Assembly (NCBI RefSeq): GCF_001949145.1
Contig: NW_019091640.1
Coordinates: forward strand, 8,199 to 70,198
Direction: 5' to 3'
Origin: Acanthaster planci
Lineage: Eukaryota > Echinodermata > Asteroidea > Valvatida > Acanthasteridae
Length of the DNA: 62,000 bases
Shown: positions 13,203 to 24,035 of the stretch, piece by piece
How positions within the stretch are numbered: position 1 is the stretch's first letter
Layout of the letters: every line of letters starts with the position of its first letter
The notes under the pieces: model-generated
Seen by the model: the letters and a program-made list of their open reading frames with translations, nothing else
Databases searched by the model: none
Told to the model about the DNA's origin: nothing
Translations under genes and position numbers: made by a program

Positions 13203-15807
13203 ATTTCGATTTGGATCATCTGCATGTGGACTACAATTTTCCAAACAATCACGCTTTAAAGATTTGGCATTTAGGTGAAGAACTGTTTGGGACACATTGC
13301 TTAATACTGGAAAGACCAGTTCATCCTTTGGGCCAAGTACAGTTGTAAGGCAAGCTAATTAAAGCCCTACAACTGTGTGTTGCATTTAAACTGGGATGAA
13401 ACCATATGACAATATCTTGTTGGCCTGCTGGCATGTAAAGTTTGTCTTGTTTTACCTGCGACTCACATAAATCAAATGACCATCACAGAATCTGTGACTT
13501 TTATTCACTTCTGCTAGAGAGCAAAGAATGCTACTTGGCATCCACTGGGGTACACGTGCTCTCCAGATTCTAGCACTTGATAGTTTGAGCTATCATGGCC
13601 CAGGTGCAGACGGCATTACAATGTGCCATTGCACTTCACTGTGCTGCATTCAAGCACTCATGATCACTGGAACTCTGACACGGGTGGAAGTTTTATCCAT
13701 TGATGTGCCTTGTATCATTTGATGTGATGCCTTTCTTGATCACTGATGGCACCTTGATACAGGCTGTTTCTCTCTGTCCAGACAATCAGGTTTGTCTTTA
13801 GCTGCAACAGTGAGTGACTTTTTTGATTTCTCACAGCTCTGCCACTGATTTGAATTCATGAAGATTCCGAGAAGTTTGGAAAACAAGCCAAGAGGAGAGA
13901 ACAATTTTGAGTCGCATATTCCAGAGTAGCATGTTCACTGAATCAACAGTGTTCATATCTTTTTTCACTGTCAATGGCTTCATCAAGAATTCAATAACAA
14001 TACAGGTCAACTTTTCAGGTAACCTTTTCCCTTCTACGGGCCCATTTACACAGACAAGTGGCAATAGAATTCCAAATTGTAACAAATATTGCACACACTG
14101 CTTTTACACTGAGAGCAGACAAACCCTGCAGCAGGACGATAAACTGCTGCATTAGGAAACATCACTGACTTTTCAAAGATTCTACATTGAGACTGACCAA
14201 TCAGTGGCTTCATTACGTATGACATCATGAACTAGCTCTCAGAGTGTTAAAGTGAGAATAGGCATGAATTCATTTGTGCATTCAACTCTTCCCATGAGGG
14301 CACCACTGGCAAGGTTGAAAGTCATTAATGTCACGATCCGCATACTGGATGGATTTCCAATTTGTACATACCTGTAATTGCTACCATAGCCACTTTTCTG
14401 TTGCCACTCGTCAGTGTAAATGGGCCCTTACACACAGTACTGCCAAAGACTGAAGACTACATGCACAGAGCCATTGGATCTTATTACACAGACATACAGG
14501 CAGCATGACTCCTAGCCATGAGACACACAATTTGGGACTTTGGGTTCAATGGGCAAGATGTGAGGATGTACAACCTTGTCAATCAGTGCATGAATTGATC
14601 CTCCAAACTCCAATTAAGCTTACCATGGATGCCTTTAGGCAGGACTGGCTCCCCGTGTCTGACACCACAGCTTCTTGTCAGGATGCAGAGGGCATCTTGT
14701 CCACCGCATCCATCATCTGGCAAGGAGGCAGTATGGTTTCCCAATCTCTGCACAACTTCTCCTTGTAAATTCAAGAGTTTGGCCTTTCACAGAACTTTTG
14801 TTTCCTTTTACCTGTTTTAATTCTCCGAAACATATTTTGGTGTCATTGGATTTTCAAAGTTGAGCTACACATTTCATTTTTAATACAGATAGATGTTGGC
14901 ACAATGGCTTTTAAAAGTTGATTTATTACAATGGATATAACTAAATAACAGCAGTGGCAATCTTGAAACTGGACTCAGATTCAACTGCCTATTTTCCTTA
15001 CTGCTGATTTCACTTCAGATGAATTTTTGCTTCAACTTTCATTCTTTCACAAAACGAAAAGATAGATACAATTTCTTTGAGACTGAATTCAAATCTTTTT
15101 GAATGGTTTGCAATAGCTTCTCAATCAGGAATCAGTTTTGGCTTTGTTGTGATTAAACCAGAGTGTCTCACGTGTAGCAGGACTATTTTACAATTTCGGC
15201 TCTGAGATTAGGAATGGAGCTTTTTGTCTTTCAGTTTTTACAAGAATGTTTGTCTTGCGAGTTAGTGTACAAAAGGCAAAAAGCAGAAGGGTTGGTTTAA
15301 ATGATCTCATTTTCAGTGGCATGGCTCAAAGGATAAATCATGCAGATTTTTTGGCTAGGAATATAAACCGTCCACACCTTTTTCATTTCATTACAGTTTT
15401 GATGACTGTGTCTTCTCTGTCCTTTTGAGGTCAGGTTTGCCTTGGAACATGGTAACACAATACAATGTAGATCAATTTAGGAGTTGCACAAGGAAGTTAT
15501 CAACACAAACAGGAGTTACGACAATTGTCCCAAAATTCACAACACTGAGAAACATCAGAGATAACTCACAAAAAGTTAGCATGGGTAAACATCTCCTCTG
15601 TCTGGTTCAAAACACGATGCAACTGTAGGACATCTGAAGTTGTGGGTGTCGGATCAAGAGTAGGTGTAAGAGTTATCCCTCAATTCGCAATCCTAAGAGT
15701 GCAGGATGGATTCATTGGTTGCCACGGTAACACATCGTACAAGCAGCCTCGATCCCAGCTCCTTTGAAGGAAAGCAAGCCAACTGTAAGAGCACAAGTGA
15801 TCCTTAC

Positions 15808-16020
15808 CCATTGTAGTCAACTGAGGTATCCATGATCGCCCAGACAACAAGAAGCAGGAAGAAGGTGCACACACAAAGAACAGCCAACCACCAGCCAATG
15901 ACAGACAGCAGGGGCGACTCACCAGACCTGTCGGTGCCTGCAGGGCGGGGAACACCACCCGGGCGTGCAGCAGGGGGGGCCTGCATGCATTGGGCTTCGA
16001 GTGATTTTAGGATGGAATGC
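15808..16020 (-). CDS. Internal exon encoding a transmembrane segment, gene unidentified
   Basis: On the minus strand a good acceptor (TTTCACCTACAG, just above 16020) and a good donor (GTAAGG, 15802-15807) bound 213 bases. They are open in one frame, phase 2 at both ends. The product begins HSILKSLEAQC and continues with a Pro/Gly-rich linker (APPAARPGGVPRPAG). A strongly hydrophobic run follows, about 24 residues from VIGWWLAVLCVC to LLLVVWAIM, then the charged DTSVDYNG. This fits the juxtamembrane and membrane-spanning part of a single-pass surface protein, with the Cys-containing part probably outside. I do not recognise the family. Neighbouring exons were not found with confidence; a weak candidate lies near 14650-14750. 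Confidence 0.5.
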
Positions 16021-19000
16021 CTGTAGGTGAAACATGAAGTAATAGATTGTTATACATTGTTACATGTATTGGGTTTTTATGATGGCATAAATCGTACAAT
16101 CAGCACCAGAGATAGAGAAATGATGCAAGTGTTTGTTTGTGATAAGTTTGGGAGAATTAATTTCTTGAGAATCTTTTGGCATTTCTCCAAAGTAAACACG
16201 TTACATGTATCTTTATTACTGAATTTCATGACTTTGCCAAAAAAAATTGAATGGAATGCTGACAAGTGCACATTTGAATTTAACAGCATTTGTGATGAGG
16301 TACTTCTCCTGAAAACTACCAGTTAAGAGTCCAACTGAATGGATACCTTCAAGTTTGACTTACATGCCAGTGCTGGTTATACAAAAAATGAATGACATGG
16401 TGGGCACAAGATTGATCTGTGTTGAAAGGAGACTAGAGTTTAGGATCAGATGCACCGTTACACAATTCAAGATAAAGTGCTCCAGTGTGATCAAAGTAAT
16501 CTTCCAAAACAGATGACTCAGAAATGGAAACACAAGGGTTTACTTTGATATTAGAGCTAGCTGGTAACTCAGAGATAACATACATGTATCTCCAAATTTC
16601 AAATAAACATGTGCCGTGAACAGTTTAAACAACACCAAATGACTTTGCCAAAAAATCTTTTGAATGGAGTACTGACAAGCTCACATTTGAAATTAAGTGT
16701 TCTGTATCAAAGGAAATAAATCATCAAATTTGTAAAACTAAATGAAAACGTATGCACTTTTTTTGCTGTTTGTCTGAAACAATGACAAAAGGTTGTCTTT
16801 TTGCTTTCTTCTTAAATAAGACAAAAATTGTATGTACATGTACATGTATGTAAATTTCAAGCTCAGGTATTTGTACATGTACCATTCGGCAAGCAAAGCG
16901 CGAAGTAGGACCATGACTGGCATTTCTATCAGCATCCAATATGCAGATATCAATTCAAAACAGCAACACTTTTTTCTCAACAATTAGCTGGCATGACAGA
17001 TGACCAATCTTGTGCCCAGATAAAATACAGGCATTACCATCCAGGCATTTTTAAAATCACTTCCGATTATCTTTCACTCCACATAACCGACTCTCACAAA
17101 AACAGTCAATTGGATTGATGACAAATAAAGGAGCCTCTGAAAGCAATGGATCTACCAGAGATTTTGTTACACGGAGCAAAGTGTCTAATTTGCTACTGCA
17201 TTTTCTGGGATTGAGATATCTTTACACAAACTTCTTTGATGGAAGTCAGCGTAAGGTAAGTCAGAGTGACACAGCACTGATTTCAATCTGATTTAGAATG
17301 ATGTTTGAAAAGAAATTGTTTGAACCCTCACATTTCATCTAAAGAGGGGCCACAAGTTTGTGCAGACTGAAAACATGCAAACCAAAGCCAAAAATTTCCA
17401 GAATTAATCAGTTTGCTTTTGTGAGAACCCAGTTACCTTGGCAATGACCAGATAAGGTATAATTTTGACATACCTTAAGGCAGTCAACATAAATTGTTTC
17501 ATTAAAATTGAAATTTGATCAACACCAACAGAAACTCTGTTTTCCCCAAGGATTAAAAGGGTACTATCAACAATAGATTTTACAGCAAAATGACTAAGAG
17601 ATGGAGCCAAAATTGAATTCTGGTACAAGAAAGAATGAAAGAAAATAAATGAAAATCTTCAGGGAAGTTGTTGACTGCCTTTCAGGTGAATGTCTTTCCA
17701 TCTCAAGCTTTGTCTAATACTCCACCTCTCCTGCCCTTGGGTGCCCTGAAATTTGATAACCATTTCCAGAATTTTTTATTCTTTTTGAAAGGATGAAGTC
17801 CACCAGACAGTCTACATTCATTTTCAATCAACTGGAGGTACCAGTTTGTCTCCGTTATGGTACATGTATAGTGTTGTTCATTGAGTACATGTACATTGTA
17901 GGAAAAAAACAAATTACAAAGCTCTGACCAATTTGTAAGGATTATCCTTGAAATACTTGGCTTAGAGTAGGCCTACCCAAGGATGATTTTTTGTGATCCA
18001 ACAAAACCTTAATGATTCCTTATGACACCCAGGCAAGAGAGGTCAAGTGCTATTTGACATATTCTAAGAGTTCAAGTTCCATGCTGTGTTCGAGTGTCCA
18101 TGGCGGTATATGCCTCAAATTGCCAAGAGTCAGTTCATTTATGGCATTTATGTCATCACATCCCAGTAGGCTATGGCAGCACACATCCCTGGCGTCTCCT
18201 TAGCAATTGTTGCATCTCCAAAGCACACTTTGTTCCTTCCTTGGAGCAAGTCATGGTATAGATCATCCATCACACCATTGTCTGAAAGGGCTTATCGGCA
18301 AACTTGCTCTCTCTCTCCCAAGCTTGGAATGTATCATAGTCATGGGCAGAGTTGAATTGTGTTGAAGGGTTTGTCTGACATTCTGCTAGAGGACATGTGC
18401 CCAAGCTGAGCTCATCTGCACAGTCACTAAGACGTGGAAGACCTGCAGAAACCACTCAGAACATCCCGCAAGAGTTAACATCAAATTGTGCAATGAAGGT
18501 ATTATACAGGGCTCTTGGTGTGCTTGCTGGATTGGTCTCAGCTTTAGAGCAAGTGAGTGCCTCTCCATCTTGCTCAATCTCAAACAAGAAGGGGTTGATC
18601 TAGGCTGACACTGCATCCTTCTATACTTAGCGTGGATGGCTCTTGCATTATCCAGTTTGGTAGATAGAGACATCACAAGACAAGTTGAATCAGGCACATA
18701 CATGAATGCACAAACAAACATGTACCGCAGCATTCATTCTAAAAGCTGAAACTCGTCTGTGAGTAACTGCCATCAATTAACAGAACACCAAACTTGACAG
18801 ACTAAGATCTGCCTAACTCAAGTTGATTCATTCTTTGCGTCCTCTTCTGAGTATCTGGCCAATGGCAGCAGAACAGAGATGGTCCAGCAGTACTGCAAGA
18901 AACAACTTGTGGGACAAGCACTACTAGCACCAAGTTAACCTAAGGGGTCTGAGGGTCTCGTCTATTTAGTTCTGTTCGAACTGCATCTTCATACTTCTCG

Positions 19001-19883
19001 AGGTCCAAACTGTGGAATGGTAGTGCTGGTGAAGGAATCCAAATGACCACAAAAAACCCACATCATCAAATCAGCAGTGGTAGTCAGAGACCTCTGGTGA
19101 CATCAAGCAACCACACCGTGGAACTGTCATGCACATGTATCTGTTTGGTCAGGTGACATGTCGAGCCAACAGTGACTTTCAGCAAATTGTTGAGGCCTCA
19201 AGTATGGCAACTGATATCATCAACCTGCGGTGGCTTCCCCTGTGTCTCTGAAGAATTTTCCTCTCTTGAATGATGATACATGTAACATGTACATCAACAC
19301 TGTGGCAAGAATTCTTCTGTGTGTATATCAAAAGGAAAGCAAAAAATACAAAACAGTAAGTCAACTGAGATTGTCCGCCAGTCTGACTACATATACATGT
19401 ACAACCCTTGTGGTGCAAGTATTTAGTGCCACAATTTACAGCTTTGAGGAACAAATGTATCAAACAGGAACACTGAAGTGAAGGTGAATCTTGTTTGAGT
19501 GACATGCCAACAACTTCTTTAGTCTCAAATGCTATTTGGTACAATTCCTTGAGCGATTTAGCATTTGGAAATCATTTATTATGGCATCAATGCTAAATAA
19601 GTTGAAAGGCACGTTCAGGCTATACATGGAAGGTAACACAAATGGCATTTTGACAGCCAATTGGAAAATAATGACAAATTATATGTATATGTAACAAGTA
19701 GAAACATGTATGCGGAGTAACAAAATCTTTTTGAATCTCACCTTGGAAGGCTAGTTCTGCAACACTGATCAACCATGTGCACGTTACACTGCTACCAAAG
19801 AAGCTTGCAAGTCATGGCAATATTTCCAGTCTGAAGAAAAAAATTAAAAAGGAGTAAAATCTTTTTTTTACTCTTGTGCAAAG

Positions 19884-20128
19884 GGGTCATTCCATGAGGT
19901 TGGGGCACAGTTTGTGATGGTGTCTATTGCTACGTGGGTTCCGTAAAAATGAACAGCTATTTCCCTGCATAAGGATTCCAAATTATACATCTTGCAAGGC
20001 TAAATACAGAGGTGTGTGTTATTTTTACAGAATAAATGACGTACTCTACAGATCATGACAGATTGCAAAAGTTACCCAAGTAACGAGGACACGGTCACAA
20101 ATTGTGCCCCAACCTCATGGAATGACCC
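19884..20128. mobile_element. MITE with about 33-bp terminal inverted repeats
   Basis: The left end (19884-19916) starts GGGTCATTCCATGAGGTTGG. It is mirrored by the right end (20096-20128), which finishes CCTCATGGAATGACCC, with only one mismatch over about 33 bases. The 245-base length, long near-perfect termini and lack of coding capacity are typical of a miniature inverted-repeat transposable element. The target duplication is unclear, so no superfamily is assigned. Confidence 0.85.
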
Positions 20129-20544
20129 AAATACAAATGACAGAGCGTAAGCAAAGCTGTGACATGTACATGTAGCTGATGTGAAGGAAGGATTAAGAAA
20201 ATGACAAACAAGTTCTAATGGGATATTTAAATCACTTGGATCGGCAGGTGTATGTACATGTACATGTAGGAGTTGTCATTTTTAACCTGTACAATGACAT
20301 TAACTGCATGTACACGTACATGCATGTTCAATGGTTTTCAATGGTTTGAACTTTTTGGTAGCCAATGCATGGTGCTCAATGAGTTTCTACTGAACTGGTA
20401 ATGAAGATTAAACAGGCAGAAAAAACAAATACTATGGATTATTGAAAGACGCGCAGTCTTCACTTAAAGACACCTACATGTACCTCTCTTTATATTATTA
20501 GAGATCTCGCTCCTTGGACTAAAAATAACTGCCAGGGGAGGGGT

Positions 20545-20745
20545 AATGGGATTTTTTAGTTTAAAATTTCAGAAAGAATTCCATATACGGAACGCCACAT
20601 AACACACTAAGCACAAAACCTCGGAGACTGCTCTTTAAAAACTGTGTTTTTTAAGTGATTACCTCAATATTTTCACTGCTTAAGTCGACTTTTTAGCAAT
20701 AGGCTTTCCATATATGGAATTCTTTCAAAAATTTTCATTTTGCCC
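20545..20745. repeat. Imperfect inverted repeat
   Basis: AAATTTCAGAAAGAATTCC at about 20562-20582 pairs with GGAATTCTTTCAAAAATTTT at about 20718-20738, with CCATATACGGA and TCCATATATGG continuing the arms inward. This is probably a small foldback element or part of a larger one together with 20781-21217. Confidence 0.5.
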
Positions 20746-20780
20746 ACCCCCCGATCAATCCAAGACCTGGATATGCCATA

Positions 20781-21217
20781 GTCCGAGTAACTAGGACCCT
20801 ACAAATTGTTTTTTTTATCACTTAGGCATGGACATGATCAATTAAAACCATTCTCAATGATCCGCTCATGACATTTCAATACTCTGTCTTTTGCATACAC
20901 TTTGAAAAGCACAAGAAGATGGCAACTTCGATTTCTAGCCCAGCAACAGGAGAGTTTCTGATTAGAAGGGGAATTGCTCTTTTCCCCCAAATGTAAGTAA
21001 ACTTTACCACAATCATTGGAATCTTTAATTCCCACTGAATCCTACAGTGAGTGCATTAGACAGTTTAAGGATCATTTTGGGGGTGAATTCTGAGGAATTT
21101 GATTCAGGGTACGGCAGTGTACTAGCAACATGTATTTGGAGAGCAATCTGTTGAGAAGGACTATGAAGGGTTCTTGGATGCTACACCTCTATTTGTAGAG
21201 AGTCCTTGTTACTCGGA
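20781..21217. mobile_element. Possible MITE with GTCCGAGTAAC termini
   Basis: GTCCGAGTAACTAGGAC at 20781-20797 is mirrored near 21201-21217 by AGTCCTTGTTACTCGGAC, which matches its reverse complement with one or two differences. The enclosed segment of about 437 bases has no coding capacity. Alternatively it is nested with the inverted repeat just upstream. Confidence 0.45.
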
Positions 21218-21404
21218 CCCTGCTGGGACCAGACACGCTGGCACTACTGTGACTGCCTTGGATACATATAAATTATTGTTTTAAGCTCTCAGGGCTATCT
21301 TCTTGAAACTGATTTAGTATTGTTTTCTTCGCGAGTCCTGAGTCCGGAAAGCCTAGACAGGGAGGATTCCTTTCCCGGTGGGCCAGGCATGCCAGGTATT
21401 ACGG

Positions 21405-22336
21405 CATATTATGTAGCCCCACACGTAGGCTATAGTGGCTCTCTTTTACAATCTGTCTCTTATCTGTCGCCACCACAGCCCAACTTCAAGGCATGTCTTT
21501 AATGCCTGAAATCTAAACTGCAAACTTTGAATCCAAATATCTTCCAAAATGAGAATGACTCAACAATTTTACTTACACCGGCATACTCCTCAGAGTTTGG
21601 ACTTTTATATGAGCACCCTAAAGCTTTAAAAAACCGTACAGGCCTATTTTCCAATGTAAGAGCCCCGCCTGTGATAGCCTGACCGTGGGTGTCGCCATTT
21701 TGAAAAACCGTAAAGGCAGTGCTTTGTGTATCGGAAGTCAAGGCACCCGACGGGTGTCGTAGATGTTTTCACGGTATTGCTTAGTAATAAGTTGCGCGCA
21801 CATTTTGCTAGTGTACAATACGCCCACAGCACGTGTGTGGAGCATGGTACATTATTTATTCAAATTTAATTTCACTGGTTTCTTGTTCATTTGTCACGCA
21901 AGGTGACAGGGAACCAGTTTTGTGTGGTACATCCTATCACCAGAGCGCCTGTTGGGTGCCTTGAAATCTGACGCATGAAGCACTGCCTTCGTTTTTCAAA
22001 ACTGCGACACCCACGGTCAGCACATAAGCCAGGCTCCTACACATAAATATCACAGGCCAGGTTTTTCAAAGCGCCATAGGCTTACATCGGAAAATATTCG
22101 GTTTTGGAAAGCTTTAGGGAGCTCATATAAAAGATCAAACTATGAGGAATAGTTGGTCATTCTCATTTTGAAAAATATTCAGATAGGCCTACGAGTAGGA
22201 TTCAAAGTTTGAGACATCCTGCAGTTTGGATTTCAGGCATTTAAGACATGCCTTGAAGTAAGGCTGAGGTGGCGACAGATAAGAGACAGATTGTAAAAGA
22301 GAGCCACCACAGCCGTACACGTGTGGGGCTCGGCGT
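21405..22336. mobile_element. Large foldback element with diverged arms of about 340-390 bp
   Basis: The left arm (about 21405-21760) and right arm (about 21950-22336) are reverse complements of each other with substitutions and small indels, separated by roughly 200 bases. Shared blocks include GTGGCTCTCTTTTACAATCT, CTGACCGTGGGTGTCGC and GGCAGTGCTT. Both arms read SLLQSVSYLSPPQP in opposite directions. No transposase-like frame is present. It could be a foldback transposon or an inverted duplication of a unique segment. Confidence 0.75.
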
Positions 22337-22604
22337 AACCGTGGCGCGCATGGCGCATCCCAACCGGACGGAACACGTGCCCCGTCCGAAAACTGGCCCA
22401 TACCAAGATTCACATAAATCTATTAACAACACAAGACAGTTTAAGAAATATTTAAACATACCTTGAGGTTGTATCAGTCGTTATGCTGGCGTGTTGCGTA
22501 TACTGTAGTTGAGTGAATTCAATAAGGGCAGCAAAAGTTTAAATTTGTGAGAAAAATCCATGGCGCTGTGCACGAATGGACTTTTTTTAAAAATGGCGGA
22601 ATAT

Positions 22605-22632
22605 GTATGTTTGTTTGTTTGTTTGTTTTAAG
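22605..22632. repeat. TTTG microsatellite
   Basis: Five to six consecutive TTTG units follow TATG here; it is a simple short tandem repeat. Confidence 0.9.
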
Positions 22633-23264
22633 TTGAAACAGCAAAAATCCAGAGAGACAGTATGTGTGCTCCACCAAGCAACACGGCTGGTACTTGTTAC
22701 ATGGCAAGGAACCACTGAAAAAATATGGAGGCTTTTTAAATGAAAAACCAAAATGTTTACCTGGAGCGTAGTCCTGGGGGTGGGGGTATGTTCCTCACTT
22801 TGGGGGGGGAGGCTGGGAAGGGCTTTTGAATCATCCCCCATTTTTGTGAGAAAAAATATGAAGGCGGCAGATTTTGAGCATGTTTAGACGTCCCAACAAC
22901 CAAATGTATTTAATAGTACTTAAAGAGGCAAAAAGAAAAAAGCTATACACCGTTTAATAGCTGATGCCCGGCCTCCCAACTGCACCCCCCCAAGTTCCAC
23001 AGCTGTTTGTACCAACCCAATTTTGTCTTGCCGTAAATATTTATCTTGTTTGATATTTCAGAGCCTGGAAACATGCCATAACTGTTCACTTTGATAAAAC
23101 AGACCCAAAAAACACGTGGAATTACTTTGTAATAAAAGTAGAAAAAAGTAATTCTGATTCAGTTGTTTTGTTGTCATTCGTCGACAGGTATGTTTAATGT
23201 GGTAGGACTGATGTAAAAATGTGCATAAGTGCAGCCACTAAGCTTCAAATAAGTGGTGCCCTCA

Positions 23265-24035
23265 AAGTTGCAGGAATGTTGCCAACAATGGTTGCAGTAC
23301 AGTGTCTAAATGGTTGCAGTACAAGTTGCAGTAACGCTCCAAATGTTTCAGTACCGTACCAACTTAGTTGCTAAAACGTCCCTCCAATGTTGTAGTGTTG
23401 TACTCACGACGTTGCAGTAACGTCACTGGAATGTTACATTAAAGTTGCATAGACGTGCCCAAAGGGTTGCAAATAGGTTTCAATATCGTGCTCATCAAGT
23501 TGTAATCACGTCCCAAAGAGGTTGCATACGCGTATCTACAACTACATTTAGCTACTACGTTCCAAATGTGTTGCAATGCAGTGTCCGATACGTTGCATTT
23601 AGGAAGCTGCATAGTTGTATTGACGTACCCACAAGTTGCACAAACGTCCTCGCCAAGGTTGCAGTAATGTGGCAGTTAAGTCGTGGTCGGGTTCCTACAG
23701 GGTTGTAAAGACTTATCTGTTACGTGCCCATTAAGTTGCCAAAATGTTGTGCCTTGGTAAAAATCAGGTCGTAAATATGTTGCTATTACGTGCCCAAATG
23801 TTGTAAAAACGTGATATTTCGGTTGTCTGAAGGTTGCAGCATTGTTGTAGACACGTCAAAACATTACGTTGTATTAACTTTGTAAAAACGTCTTCATAAC
23901 GTTGTGTTATAACGTTGTGGCAACGAAACTGGGAGTCGACATTTTTACGTCGCTACAACGTCACTTTTGTAACGTTGCGGAAACGAAAACGTGACCTTGT
24001 GGCAACGTCGTCACAACGTCAAATTGTTAGCTGGG
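23265..24035. repeat. Degenerate array of GTTGCAGTAACGTC-like units
   Basis: About 770 bases are filled with irregularly spaced variants of GTTGCAGTAACGTCC (GTTGCATAGACGTGCCC, GTTGTAATCACGTCCC, GTTGCAATGCAGTGTCC). They grade into ACGTTGTG/CAACGTC words and the ending AAATTGTTAGCTGGGA. Unit spacing is roughly 20-30 bases. Similar AACGTTG-type repeats occur in marine invertebrate genomes (from memory). The 60-87-codon frames inside are by-products of the repeat. Confidence 0.8.

Larger units (their letters stand above)
5651..15807. other. Intergenic or intronic sequence without a recognised gene
   Basis: Apart from the possible 3' UTR near 6565 and the repeats listed separately (8309-8611, 8730-8815, 9074-9201, 10527-10732, 13150-13202), I see no exon that can be defended here. 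Open frames are short and lack family resemblance. Homopolymer runs of A/T, C-runs near 9238-9247 and scattered ACATGT words are the main texture. Confidence 0.5.

Noticed and set aside
14583-14774. Possible exon following the transmembrane exon on the minus strand
   Set aside because: A donor-like GTAAGC exists, but the acceptor tract is poor and the phase-compatible frame stops early, so support is too weak.
19179-19544. 121-codon minus-strand open frame
   Set aside because: Composition looks random, with no motif and competing frames on the other strand.
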